Positions 54,443 through 63,957 of a stretch of 64,000 nucleotides of DNA are shown here, piece after piece; positions within the stretch are counted from its first letter, which is position 1, and every line of letters begins with the position of its first letter. The position numbers and the translations under genes were made by a program. Origin of the DNA: Streptomyces mirabilis. Its GTDB lineage: Bacteria > Actinomycetota > Actinomycetes > Streptomycetales > Streptomycetaceae. The stretch lies in contig NZ_JBCJKP010000001.1 of the NCBI RefSeq assembly GCF_039503195.1, positions 8,804,001 through 8,868,000 of the forward strand. Direction: 5' to 3'. The notes below the pieces were generated by a model. That model saw only the letters and a list, made by a program, of their open reading frames with translations, had not been told where the DNA came from and made no database searches.

Positions 54443-54860
54443 GGTGCCTCCTGGGGTGGGGACGACGGCCGGATCTCAGCCGTCGATCAGGTGCGCGCCG
54501 GACCGGTCCGCATCTGGTCCGGGAGACGCACGGACAGCGGCCGTATTCCTGGGTTCGGCACCCCCCGACCTGAACCCTCGTCGCTCGTGAATGCGGACCC
54601 GTCGGACGCCGTTCCGGTGACCTCGACCGGCATATCCGCCTGAGAGAGGTCCGGATCCACGATCCAGCCCATGGACACCCACCGCATCGCGCAGACGAGT
54701 GATGTCCGTCGAGAGCCGGAGGCCCCGGGCGCGGAGCCTGTCGCACGAACAAGGTATTTCAACGCCGGTGCCCGTTATCCCTCGCAGATTACGTTGACCC
54801 CCCGTCATTCAGGCATCGAAAGTCTTGGTTCCAAGCAGACGGCGGGACTGGGGAATTCTC
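54443..54860. other. Divergent interval between SigR-like factor and hydroxyquinol operon
   Basis: 418 bases without a recognised gene. A minus-strand frame at 54487-54762 is open, but with no known similarity or ribosome-binding site. The part at 54740-54830 is AT-richer and includes TTGACC at 54794, a possible -35 element; no good -10 is paired with it. Confidence 0.4.
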
Positions 54861-55994
54861 ATGAAGACATTCGTGCATCGGGGACAGATCACCAAAGTGG
54901 TCTTCGGCAGTGGTACGCGCAGCCGTATCCCTGAAGAGGCGGATGCCCTCGGATGCCGTCGGGTGCTCATCCTGTGCACACCTGGTCAAGCGGGCCAGGC
55001 AGTGGAGGTACACGACGTACTGGGTACGACGGCGGTGGGAACTTTCACGGAAGCGGCTCCGCACACCCCCGTCGAGGTCACGGAGAAGGCGGTCGCGTAT
55101 GCCAGAACCGTGGGAGCGGACTCGGTGCTCGCCATCGGCGGTGGCTCGACGATCGGCCTCGGCAAGGCGATCGCCCTGCGGACCGGGCTGCCACAGCTGG
55201 CGTTGCCCACCACCTACGCCGGCTCGGAGATGACGCCGATCCTCGGAGAGACCGAAGGGCGCCGGAAGACGACCCGCCGGCTGCCGGAAGTGCTGCCGAA
55301 GACCGTGGTGTACGACGTCGACCTGACGTTCACGTTTCCCGCGGCGGCATCGGTGGTCAGCGGCATCAACGCGATGGCGCACGCGGTGGAGGCCCTCTAC
55401 GCACAGGACCGGGACCCGCTCGCCTTCCTGATGGCCGGTGAAGCGCTCGAATCCCTCATCCGCTCCCTCCCGGTCGTCGCACAGCGTCCGGACGACCGCG
55501 AGGCGCGGGCCGACGTCCTGTACGGGGCGTGGCTGGCCGGCACGTGCCTGGGCACGGTGGGCATGGCCTTGCATCACAAGGTGTGCCATGTGCTGGGTGG
55601 CACGTTCGGGCTTCCGCACGCCGAAACCCACGCGGTCGTCCTGCCGCACGTGGTCGCCTACAACGCACCGGCGGCGCCCGAGGCCATGGCACGCATCGCA
55701 AGGGCGCTGTCGGCGGCCGACGCCGCGAAGGGACTCTTCGACTTCGCGGGACGGCTCGCCGCCCCCAGGGCGCTGCGGGACCTCGGCATGCCGGAATCGG
55801 GCATCGAGCAGGCGGCCGAACTCATCGTGCGGGACGGCTACTGGAACCCGCGACCAGTCGAACGGACGGCGGTACGCGCCCTCTTGGCCCGCGCCTGGGC
55901 CGGACAGCCGCCGCGCACGTCACCCGGCGACGGACATCCCCGGACAGAGTCCGCAACCCACCACCCAACCACCACGGGAGCGCGTCATGCGTGA
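54861..55994 (+). CDS. Maleylacetate reductase
   Basis: A 377-residue iron-type alcohol dehydrogenase-family enzyme that reduces maleylacetate to 3-oxoadipate with NAD(P)H. Motifs: VHRGQITKVVFGSGTRSRIP at the start, VLAIGGGSTIGLGKAIALRT, PTTYAGSEMTPILGETEGRR, and the His-rich GMALHHKVCHVLGGTFGLPH with AETHAVVLPHV. ATG 54861. It heads the hydroxyquinol operon; its stop overlaps the dioxygenase start by eight bases. The product is the substrate of the PcaIJ/PcaF set at 49.5-52.1 kb. Confidence 0.92.
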   Translation: MKTFVHRGQITKVVFGSGTRSRIPEEADALGCRRVLILCTPGQAGQAVEVHDVLGTTAVGTFTEAAPHTPVEVTEKAVAYARTVGADSVLAIGGGSTIGLGKAIALRTGLPQLALPTTYAGSEMTPILGETEGRRKTTRRLPEVLPKTVVYDVDLTFTFPAAASVVSGINAMAHAVEALYAQDRDPLAFLMAGEALESLIRSLPVVAQRPDDREARADVLYGAWLAGTCLGTVGMALHHKVCHVLGGTFGLPHAETHAVVLPHVVAYNAPAAPEAMARIARALSAADAAKGLFDFAGRLAAPRALRDLGMPESGIEQAAELIVRDGYWNPRPVERTAVRALLARAWAGQPPRTSPGDGHPRTESATHHPTTTGARHA

Positions 55995-56856
55995 TCTGAC
56001 CAGCGACACCATCACCGAGGTCGTGATCTCGATCATGCGGGACACCAAGGACTCCCGCGTCGCCGAGATCCTGGAATCACTGGTGCGACACCTGCACGCC
56101 TTCGTCCGCGACGTCGAACTGACGCAGGACGAATGGGCCCGGGGAGTCGACTTCCTGACGCGCACCGGGCAGACGTGCACCCCGACGCGTCAGGAGTTCA
56201 TCCTGCTGTCCGACGTGCTCGGCGTCACCATGCTGGTCGACGCCCTGACCAACCGACGCCCCAGCCAGGCCACGCAGAACAGCGTGCTGGGCCCGTACTT
56301 CAGGGAGGACAGGCCGCAGCAGGCCGACGCCGCCGACATCTCCGGGGGTCTGTCCGGTACCCCGCTGTTCTTCGAGGGACGGGTCGTGGACCACGAGGGA
56401 GCGCCGGTGGCCGACGCGGCGGTGGACGTCTGGCACAGCGACTCGGAAGGCCACTACGACATGGAGGTGCCCGGCCTGGACGAGCCGGCCATGCGCGCGC
56501 TGTTCCGCACCGACGAGACGGCGCACTTCGGTTTCCGTTCCATTCGCCCGTCCAGCTACCCGATACCCGGTGACGGCCCGGTCGGTGAACTCATGAGCGC
56601 GACCAGCAGGTCGCTCATGCGTCCCGCCCATGTGCACCTGTTGATCGAGGCTCCGGGATTCCAGCGCGTGACCACCATGCTCTTCCCCTCGGACGACCCG
56701 CACCTGGACACCGATCCGGTGTTCGGCGTCAGGCAGTCGCTGATCGAGCACTACGACACGTACGCGGCCGACGCCGGGCCCTACCGGGGAAGGACCGAGG
56801 TGCCGTACACCCTGCTGCGTCACACCTTCGTCCTCGAACCCCTCGTCACGGACTGA
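55987..56856 (+). CDS. Hydroxyquinol 1,2-dioxygenase
   Basis: A 289-residue intradiol ring-cleavage enzyme that turns 1,2,4-trihydroxybenzene (hydroxyquinol) into maleylacetate (as 3-hydroxymuconate). The Fe(III) ligands of the family can be placed: Tyr in SEGHYDMEV, Tyr in PSSYPIPGDGPVG and His-x-His in MRPAHVHLLIEAPG. The N-terminal 100 residues are the helical dimerisation domain of catechol/hydroxyquinol dioxygenases. ATG 55987 is preceded by GGGAG. Substrate choice between catechol and hydroxyquinol is inferred from the neighbouring maleylacetate reductase. Confidence 0.92.
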   Translation: MRDLTSDTITEVVISIMRDTKDSRVAEILESLVRHLHAFVRDVELTQDEWARGVDFLTRTGQTCTPTRQEFILLSDVLGVTMLVDALTNRRPSQATQNSVLGPYFREDRPQQADAADISGGLSGTPLFFEGRVVDHEGAPVADAAVDVWHSDSEGHYDMEVPGLDEPAMRALFRTDETAHFGFRSIRPSSYPIPGDGPVGELMSATSRSLMRPAHVHLLIEAPGFQRVTTMLFPSDDPHLDTDPVFGVRQSLIEHYDTYAADAGPYRGRTEVPYTLLRHTFVLEPLVTD

Positions 56857-56962
56857 CCCCCACGGCGCCCCCACGACGAGAGCCGGTCATCCACGAGGAC
56901 GGCCGACGTCGAACACTCCATCACACCGCGGGGCTCAGCCCCGAATTCACGGAGGTCCTCAG

Positions 56963-57451
56963 ATGAGTGAAACCCTTGATGTCGTCTTCGGGTTCCGAGC
57001 CACGATGAGCCGACTCGCCACGGGCGTCAGCGTGATCACCACACGCTCGGGCAGCACGGCCATCGGCATGACGGCGAGCGCCGTCTCCGCGCTGTCCCTC
57101 GAGCCGCTCCAACTGCTCGTGTGCATCGGCAACCAGCTGTACACGCGAACCGTAATCGCCGAGCACGGCCGCTTCGCCGTCAACGTCCTCGGCGAGGACA
57201 GCGAGCACCTCGCGCGGAACTTCGCCGTCTCCAAGCCGGACAAGTTCGCGGACGTGGAAACCATCGACGACCACGGCGTGCCGGTGCTGAAGGACGCCAT
57301 CGCGGCTGTCGTGTGCGACGTCGCCGCGGCACTGCCCGGCGGCGATCACACCATATTCGTGGGCGACGTCCGCCACTTCGAACACCGGATGGAAGGCCGG
57401 CCGCTGCTCCACTTCGGCGGAGACTTCGGCACGCTCAGGCCCCCCTGCTAG
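56963..57451 (+). CDS. Flavin reductase of a two-component monooxygenase
   Basis: A 162-residue HpaC/flavin-reductase-like FMN-binding protein (FRATMSRLATGVSVITTRSG, IGMTASAVSALSLEPLQLLV). It would supply FADH2 or FMNH2 to the HpaB-type hydroxylase encoded on the opposite strand at 59118-60208. GGAGG lies close before ATG 56963. The 106-base gap from the dioxygenase gene allows co-transcription. Full length. Confidence 0.88.
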   Translation: MSETLDVVFGFRATMSRLATGVSVITTRSGSTAIGMTASAVSALSLEPLQLLVCIGNQLYTRTVIAEHGRFAVNVLGEDSEHLARNFAVSKPDKFADVETIDDHGVPVLKDAIAAVVCDVAAALPGGDHTIFVGDVRHFEHRMEGRPLLHFGGDFGTLRPPC

Positions 57452-57585
57452 CGCTGGTGACAGCGGCCCGACGGAGGCTGCCGTACCCCTGACCCGGACC
57501 ACTACGGCCCCCGGCATCCGGCTTCTGCAGGCGAGCCAAGGACGCCGGGGGCTCCGCTCGTCCCGACGACTCCACCGAAGGTGCC

Positions 57586-59124
57586 ATGACCAGCTCCGTG
57601 CCGACCTTCAAGCTGCGTCCTGCGGACCAGCCCCCGCACCTCCTGACCCGCCCCCGGCTGCTGCGCCGGCTGGACGCGTCGACCGAGCCCGTGGTGGTGG
57701 TCTCCGCGCCCGCCGGTGCCGGAAAGACGGTGCTCCTGACCGAGTGGTCGCGAAGCCTCGCAACTCGTGGCGCGTGCGCCTGGCTCAGCCTGGACGCGTA
57801 CGACAACGCCCCGGGCCGGCTCTGGGCCGGCATCCTGCGGGCGTTGCAGCACGTACGGCCGGAACTGCCCGTCCGCCCCCACAGCGGCGAGTGGACACTC
57901 GACGCGTGGCTCGAGGAGATCCTGCCGAGCCTCGTGAGCGGACTGGAGGGACAGGGACCGCTCGCGCTGATGCTCGACGGAGTGGAATCGATCGCGGACG
58001 TCGATGCGGTCCGCAGCCTTTCGGATTTCCTGACAAGGCTTCCGCAGGGCTTTCGCGTCGTTCTGTCGACCCGTCACGTTCCGGGTGGACCCGTACCGAC
58101 CCTGCGCGCCCGGGGCGCGATCGCTGAACTCGACCGGCACGACCTGGCCTTCACCCCCGAGGAGGCACAGGCCGTGCTCACCGATCTGCTCGGGTCCGCT
58201 CCGGCCCCGGACACGTTGAGCGCGGTGTACGAGACCACCGAGGGGTGGGCGGCGGCGCTGTGCATCATGGGCCGTACCCTCGCGCGCTCGTCGGACGACG
58301 CCGACACGGCGGCCGACCTGGCCCGCGGCAGGCGAGCGGTCACCGAGTACCTGGCCACCGAGGTGCTCCACCGGCTCACCACCGAACAGCGCGAGTTCCT
58401 GCTCCGCACCAGTGTGCTCGACGAGTTGAGTGCCGGGCCGTGCCGGGCCCTGGCCGGGGACCGGGCGGGCGTACTGCTGCGCGAGCTCGCACGGACCGTC
58501 CAACTGCTCGTGCCGGTAGCGGCCGATCCCTCGGCATACCGGCGTCACCGCGCACTGTCCGCGCTGCTCTGCGACCTCCTCGGATCCGAAGGACGGGAGA
58601 CCGCCGTGTCGTTGCACCGAACGGCGGCTCGGTGGTACTCACGGCAGGGCGAGACGACCGCGGCCGTACAGCAGTGGGTGCGCGGCGGTGACGAGGCCGC
58701 CGCCGTCGCGTCGATACTCCACGACTGGGAACAGGCGATCTCGGCAGGCCGCGGTCGGGAGGTCAGGCAATGGCTGGAGCTCTTGCCGCTCCGCACGGTC
58801 GCCGCCGACGCAAGACTGTGCGTCGTGGCGGCGATGGCGGCCCTGTCGGGGGGTGCTCCGGAAACGGCCCGGCGCTGGCTGGACGTGGTCCGGCTCAGGG
58901 GGCCGGGAGCGGAGACGGTCGGCGAAGGCAGCACGGTGTCCGATGCGGCGGCCGTCGCCCAGGCCGTAGCCTGCTGGCTGCAGGGGGAGGTCCTGACCGG
59001 CGACCGTCTCGCCGAAACCGTCTTCGCCGGCACCGTCCCGTTGACTTCCTGGCGTGCCCTGGCCTGTACGGCCCGCGGTACCGCTCTGCTGTGGACCTCG
59101 CGGTACGAGGAGGCAGTCGAACAT
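57586..59124 (+). pseudogene. MalT/LuxR-type ATP-binding regulator, C-terminally truncated by a junction
   Basis: From ATG 57586 (GAAGG upstream) the product begins RPADQPPHLLTRPRLLRRLD with Walker A APAGAGKT (residues 41-48), and ALMLDGVESI as Walker B. It resembles MalT-type regulators for about 510 residues. At about 59118-59124 the sense ends (RYEEAVEH) and the frame continues to 59898 only as the complement of the HpaB gene. The TPR region and LuxR helix-turn-helix are lost. Likely the former activator of the hydroxyquinol operon. Confidence 0.82.
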
Positions 59125-60208
59125 CAGGACGTTCGGCTTGTAGATGCCGCCGGGAGTGAAGAAGCCTTCGTCCTCCGAGGCGATCACATGCGCCTTGAGC
59201 GTCTGGTGGAAGCCGGCGAACCGGGCGATCCGCGCCTGGACGGGCGGCAGTTGGTAGGTGCCGATGTGCTCGGTGATCAGCAGGGCCAGGCCGAGCATCA
59301 GCTCGGCCTTGACCATGGCACGCACCAGCGAGTGGTAGTGCAACCAGTCGAAGACGCGCTGCGGGTACAGCGACGCGTGCTGGGGGTTGCCGATGTGGAA
59401 GACACGGTTCCAGGGGATGAGCACGTCCTCGAACACAATGATGCTGTCCAGCTCGTCACCCTGCGAGGCGAGCGGGTGCTCCACCTCCTCGCCGTCGCGG
59501 ACGTTGCTCTCGCGGCAGATGATGGTGACCCCGGGGGTGTTGGGCTTCACCGCCCCGTAGATGATCTGCTCCGACACGATGCCGGGGCGGTAGAAGACGC
59601 CGATGTGGATCCAGTCCCCGAAGGCCGCGCCGGTGCTGATCGCCTTCACACCCCGCACGGTGATGCCCTCGTCCGAGGTGGCGACCACCCGCAGTGCGGG
59701 GGAGATGACCTGTGCCGAATCGCGCGAGCGGTCCGCCTGCGGGTCGACGAAGGCCGGCGTCGCGTTGAGGTCGCCGTCCCGCATCACGTTCCAGAAGTCG
59801 AGGATCCCCTCGGGGGAGGTCCCGCCCGTCGGTCCCGACGGACTGGCTGCTCCAGGGCTCGGGGTCGTCGATGTAGGTCAGCAGGACGTAGTTGTTGACG
59901 TCCGGTGTGCGCGGGATCGCCCCGCCGCCCAGTTCCCGCTGCACCGTCTCCAGGTAGCGCCGCTTGCTCAGCAGCTCCTCCTTGGAGCGGTGCTGGAACC
60001 ATGTCATGGACCGCCGGACACCGTCCTCGTCCAGGAACGTCATGACGTCCTGGAGGTCGGGACGGTGGTGCAGGTCGTAGAAGGCCGCGAGGCTCTGGGC
60101 GTACGCCCTGGTCTTCGGGTGCGTGGCCACGTTGTCGACGAGTGCGTCACCCACCCACACCGTGCGGCCGTCGTTCAGTGCCGCGAGGTATTCCTTGCCT
60201 GTACGCAC
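59118..60208 (-). pseudogene. FADH2-dependent phenol hydroxylase (HpaB/resorcinol-hydroxylase type), frameshifted and 3' truncated
   Basis: From GTG 60208 (GGAG upstream) the product begins MRTGKEYLAALNDGRTVWVG and continues with FQHRSKEELLSKRRYLETVQ. At five G's (59812-59816, plus strand) the frame is lost; one fewer would give DLPEGILDFWNVMRDGDLNA. Then the natural sequence goes on (DWIHIGVFYRPGIVSEQIIY, LIPWNRVFHIGNPQ) to GIYKPNVLMFD, and stops at the junction with the opposite-strand regulator. About 130 C-terminal residues are missing. With a nearby hydroxyquinol dioxygenase and flavin reductase, the original enzyme probably hydroxylated resorcinol or another phenol to hydroxyquinol. Confidence 0.85.
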
Positions 60209-60367
60209 GTCGTGCTCCTCTCGGGGGGGCAAGAGATCTGGACGCCTCGAAGGATGTGTCGTGGCGGGGTGAGCGGACGGCGCGGAACCGGCAATCACCC
60301 GGGTGAAAGCGCCGGGCACACAGGAACCGGCGTTGAGGGCGATGTGGCCGTGCGGCATGCTGGCCCT

Positions 60368-63265
60368 ATGCGCAGCACAGACCCCGTGGGTGACCGGCCC
60401 GGTGGGCGTGGGCACCGGGCCGTGAACGGCCTGCGCCTCAGGGGACGGGGCCGCGAGATGGCGGCCGTCCGTGAGGCCCTGGACGCGGTGCGTGGCGGGC
60501 AGGGTGCCTGCGTCGTCGTGGAAGGCGCACCCGGCGTCGGCAAGAGCCGGCTGCTGGCGGAGCTGGACGAGATGGCACGGCGGTCCGGGTTCGACGTGGT
60601 GTCCGTACGGGCCGACGAGCTCGACCAGTACGCCGCCGGAGCCGCCCTGCAGTCCGCCCTGCAGTCCTCCGACGGTTCCGAACGAGCGGCCGCGGCCACC
60701 GACGATCAGCGGCTGTGGCTGCTGGACAGCATCACGGACGCTCTCGAGGAGCGTGCCCAGCGCGCCCCGGTGGCCGTGCTGGTGGACGATGCGCAGTGGG
60801 CGGATCCGGCCACGCTCCTGGTACTGCGCACCCTGCCCCGGCGACTGGCGGCTTCGCGGATCCTGTGGGCGCTGGCGGTACGGTCGGAGACCGAGCGGCC
60901 GACCGTCGCCAGGGTGCGGGAGGACCTCGAACGCCTCGGAGCCCGGTGGCTGACCCTCGGTCCCCTGCCGCAGCAGGAGCTGCAGCACATCGCGGCGGAC
61001 GTCCTCGGGGCGAGGCCGTCACCCGGTCTGGCCCGGCTCCTGCGGGGCGTCGGGGGCAATCCGTTCCTGGCGATCGAACTGGTGCGCGCCTTCGCCGACA
61101 CGGACGCCGCCAAAATGGAGGCGGGCGTGGCCAGCCTGCTGCACGACGGCATCCCCGTCGGTTTCCGGCGGAGCGTCGCCGCGCGTCTGGACCGGCTCCC
61201 GGAGGATGCCGTGCGCCTCCTCCAGATCGGGTCCGTCCTCGGCCGGGAGTTCGACCTCGGTACGGCCGCCCGCATGCTCGGCAGGCAGGTCGGCAGCCTG
61301 CTGTCGGGCGTCGAGGCGGCCCTGAACGCCGGTCTGCTCTCCGGCGACGGGCCGCGACTGGCGTTCCGCCACGACCTCATGCGGCAGGTCATCCACGAGA
61401 ATCTGGCGCCGGCCGTACGGACCGCTCTGCACCGGGAGGCCGCCGACATTCTGCGGGGCATCGGGGCACGATCGGCCGAGGTGGCCTGGCACGTCGTCAT
61501 GTCGGGCGGCCCGGTCGACGACGACGCCGTGACCACATTGACCACCGCGGTACGGGAACTGTCCTCGTCGGCCCCTGACGCGGCCGCGGACCTGGCTCAG
61601 CAGATCGCCGGACTGCTGCCCCTGCACGACCGGCGGCGCATCGCCCTGCTGACCGACGCCGCGGAGTACCTCGGCCGGACCCGCCGGGTGCACCAGGCGC
61701 TCGACCTGGTCGACGCGACCCTGTCGGACCGGCTGGAGCCGGTGCAGGAGGCGCGTCTGCGCCTGGTGGCCGCCGAGATCCACCAGGCCGCGGGCGACGA
61801 TGCCGCAGCGATGACACACCTCCAGCAGGCTCTGGTCCTTCCCGGGCTGCCGACTGACCTGCGAATCAGGCTGCTGAAGACCAAGGCGACGGGCCACGTG
61901 TACCTCGGGGACATCACCGCTGCCGAGCAGACCGACATCGGACTGGTCGAGGCCTCCTACCGCAGCGAGGACCCGGCCGTCGTCGTCAGCGCCATGGTGT
62001 TCCAGTCGCAGACGTTCTTCTACCGTGGGCGCCTGGCCCGCGCCCTTGAGCTCGCCGAGGAGGCCACGGCACGCGCCGCCGGCACGGAGTCCGGCGTACT
62101 CTACCTGCGGCCTCCGCGGATTCCCGCGCTGTGGCTGGCCACGGTGCTGACCGCCACCGACCGGCTCGCGGACACCGAGCGGGTGCTGCGGGAGGGGCAG
62201 CGCGAAGCGGAGGCGCTGGGCCTGGGCTGGTCACTTCCCCACTGGCATGCCAGCCGTGCCTGCGCGCTGTTCGAACAGGGGGCGCTTGACGACGCGGCCG
62301 TGGAGGCCGAGTCCAGTCTGATGGTGGCCGACGAACTCGAGATCACCCAGCCGAATCCCCAGGCCCTCTCTGCGCTGGCGTTGGTGGAGATCAGACGCGG
62401 TGACCTCGCCAAAGCCAGGGACCATCTCCGCGCCGCCGAAGCCGGGTCCGGCACGAGCACCCAGCGGTTCGGCCTGTGGGTGTCGCTCGCAGGCGCCTGC
62501 CTGGCCGACGCGGAGGGCCGGGACGCCGCAGCGGCAGCGGCGCTGGGCGGCAGCTTCGCGGACGCCGAGCCGGCACGCCTGCTTGCGGTGCCGCCGTCCC
62601 ACTGGCCCGGGATCGCGTGCATGGCGCTCCGCGGCGAGGACCCCTCGCTCGCGCAGGCCGTGTCCGGCGCATTGCGCACCCTCGCCGAACAGGACGACAG
62701 CCAGCAGATCATCGGGACCGTCCGTGCCCATGTGGACGGCCTGCTCCACCACGACCGGGGCGCACTGGCGTCCGCCGTCACCGGTTACCGGAGCACCGGC
62801 AGGCGGCTGGCCCTGGCCGCGGCCTGCGAGGACCTCGGGGACCTCGTGGCCGCGTCGGGCGACACCACGTCGGCGATCCCCTACTTCGCAGAGGCGGGTG
62901 AGCTGGCGTCGGGTTCCGGAGCCCTGCGCGATCACGAACGGATCATGCGGCGCCTCAGACAGTTCGGCGTGCGCACAGCCGCCCCACGGCACCACACGAC
63001 CGGCGCACCGGGATGGGAGAGCCTGACCGAATCCGAACGGAAGCTCATCCCGCTCGTCGTGGAGGGCCTCACCAACCGGGCCATAGCCGACCGGCTCTAC
63101 GTGTCCGTGCACACCGTCAACACGCATATGAGGCACATCTTCACCAAGCTCGGCATCAACACACGAGTCGAACTGACCCGGCTGGCGATCGAACGGGGGG
63201 CATCTCCGACGGGGCGGACTGAGCGACGCCTGCGGCGGCGGTGCGCGGCGGCGAGGATCCCGTGA
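60368..63265 (+). CDS. LAL-type LuxR regulator (AAA ATPase + TPR + HTH)
   Basis: A 965-residue regulator. The Walker A is GAPGVGKS (residues 53-60), the Walker B VAVLVDDAQWAD (about 135-146), and a sensor region GVGGNPFLAIELV follows. TPR-like helices fill about 400-870. The C-terminal LuxR helix-turn-helix is intact (LTESERKLIPLVVEGLTNRA, RLYVSVHTVNTHMRHIFTKL). ATG 60368 is used; no strong ribosome-binding site is visible, and the frame is open further upstream. It is divergent from the HpaB gene and could regulate it or the whole phenolic cluster. Ligand unknown. Confidence 0.88.
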   Translation: MRSTDPVGDRPGGRGHRAVNGLRLRGRGREMAAVREALDAVRGGQGACVVVEGAPGVGKSRLLAELDEMARRSGFDVVSVRADELDQYAAGAALQSALQSSDGSERAAAATDDQRLWLLDSITDALEERAQRAPVAVLVDDAQWADPATLLVLRTLPRRLAASRILWALAVRSETERPTVARVREDLERLGARWLTLGPLPQQELQHIAADVLGARPSPGLARLLRGVGGNPFLAIELVRAFADTDAAKMEAGVASLLHDGIPVGFRRSVAARLDRLPEDAVRLLQIGSVLGREFDLGTAARMLGRQVGSLLSGVEAALNAGLLSGDGPRLAFRHDLMRQVIHENLAPAVRTALHREAADILRGIGARSAEVAWHVVMSGGPVDDDAVTTLTTAVRELSSSAPDAAADLAQQIAGLLPLHDRRRIALLTDAAEYLGRTRRVHQALDLVDATLSDRLEPVQEARLRLVAAEIHQAAGDDAAAMTHLQQALVLPGLPTDLRIRLLKTKATGHVYLGDITAAEQTDIGLVEASYRSEDPAVVVSAMVFQSQTFFYRGRLARALELAEEATARAAGTESGVLYLRPPRIPALWLATVLTATDRLADTERVLREGQREAEALGLGWSLPHWHASRACALFEQGALDDAAVEAESSLMVADELEITQPNPQALSALALVEIRRGDLAKARDHLRAAEAGSGTSTQRFGLWVSLAGACLADAEGRDAAAAAALGGSFADAEPARLLAVPPSHWPGIACMALRGEDPSLAQAVSGALRTLAEQDDSQQIIGTVRAHVDGLLHHDRGALASAVTGYRSTGRRLALAAACEDLGDLVAASGDTTSAIPYFAEAGELASGSGALRDHERIMRRLRQFGVRTAAPRHHTTGAPGWESLTESERKLIPLVVEGLTNRAIADRLYVSVHTVNTHMRHIFTKLGINTRVELTRLAIERGASPTGRTERRLRRRCAAARIP

Positions 63266-63435
63266 ATGGGCGATGCCGACGCCCGACGTACGGGTGATGC
63301 TGGTCGCGACGGCGCCACAGGCACGGCGCCGTCAGCGATCCGATCACAAGCGGACGGCTGAGCCCGGAGGCCGACCGAGTCGTTCCCCTGGCGCTGACCG
63401 GGCCGCGTACCAGGCGCTCGAGAAGGAGTACCGGC

Positions 63436-63924
63436 GTGGCAGGACTTTCCCCCGTGTCGCGGACGGATGGTCAACCGCGGCACGGGTCGGTCGGCACCGG
63501 CGCGGTCGCCGAACGCGGACACCGTGGCCAGCTCCGTGCAGCCGTGGCCGCGAGCGCGGCCCCGCACGGATACACCCTGGCGCTGTGGACCGCCACCGCG
63601 GTGACGTCGTCCGATCGGGGCGCCCCAGGGGCGGCCGAAGTCCTGGCACTCCTCGCCGGTGCGACGCTCGCCTTTGTCGGGCTGGGTGCCGTCGCGTACG
63701 GCGGCGCCCCCATGAAGCCGGACAGGTCCGCCCCGGCCGGCACGTGGATATGGGCCGCCTTCCTTCTGCCCATGGCGGCTCTCGCTGCGCTGGTCAGCCT
63801 GTTGTTCGCGCGGTGCTGTTCCGGTCCCCTCCTGTGGGGGCTCGTCGGGACGACCACGACGGCTGTCTATCTGCTCGCTGTCAGCGCCCAGTTCCTCTGC
63901 TTCTCAGTTCGCCGAATCACCTAG
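63436..63924 (+). CDS. Small multi-span membrane protein
   Basis: A 162-residue protein from GTG 63436, with AAGGAG upstream. After a polar head of about 40 residues, four hydrophobic segments occur (YTLALWTATAVT region, VLALLAGATLAFVGLGAVAY, WIWAAFLLPMAALAALVSLL, LWGLVGTTTTAVYLLAVSAQ). No named family. It precedes a probable nitroreductase gene by 33 bases. Confidence 0.7.
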   Translation: MAGLSPVSRTDGQPRHGSVGTGAVAERGHRGQLRAAVAASAAPHGYTLALWTATAVTSSDRGAPGAAEVLALLAGATLAFVGLGAVAYGGAPMKPDRSAPAGTWIWAAFLLPMAALAALVSLLFARCCSGPLLWGLVGTTTTAVYLLAVSAQFLCFSVRRIT

Positions 63925-63957
63925 ATGCCAAAGCCGCACACCCGTAAGAGGTTCACC

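Noticed and set aside
54487..54762. A 91-codon minus-strand frame upstream of the SigR-like gene
   Set aside because: No ribosome-binding site or similarity that I can recognise; left as intergenic.
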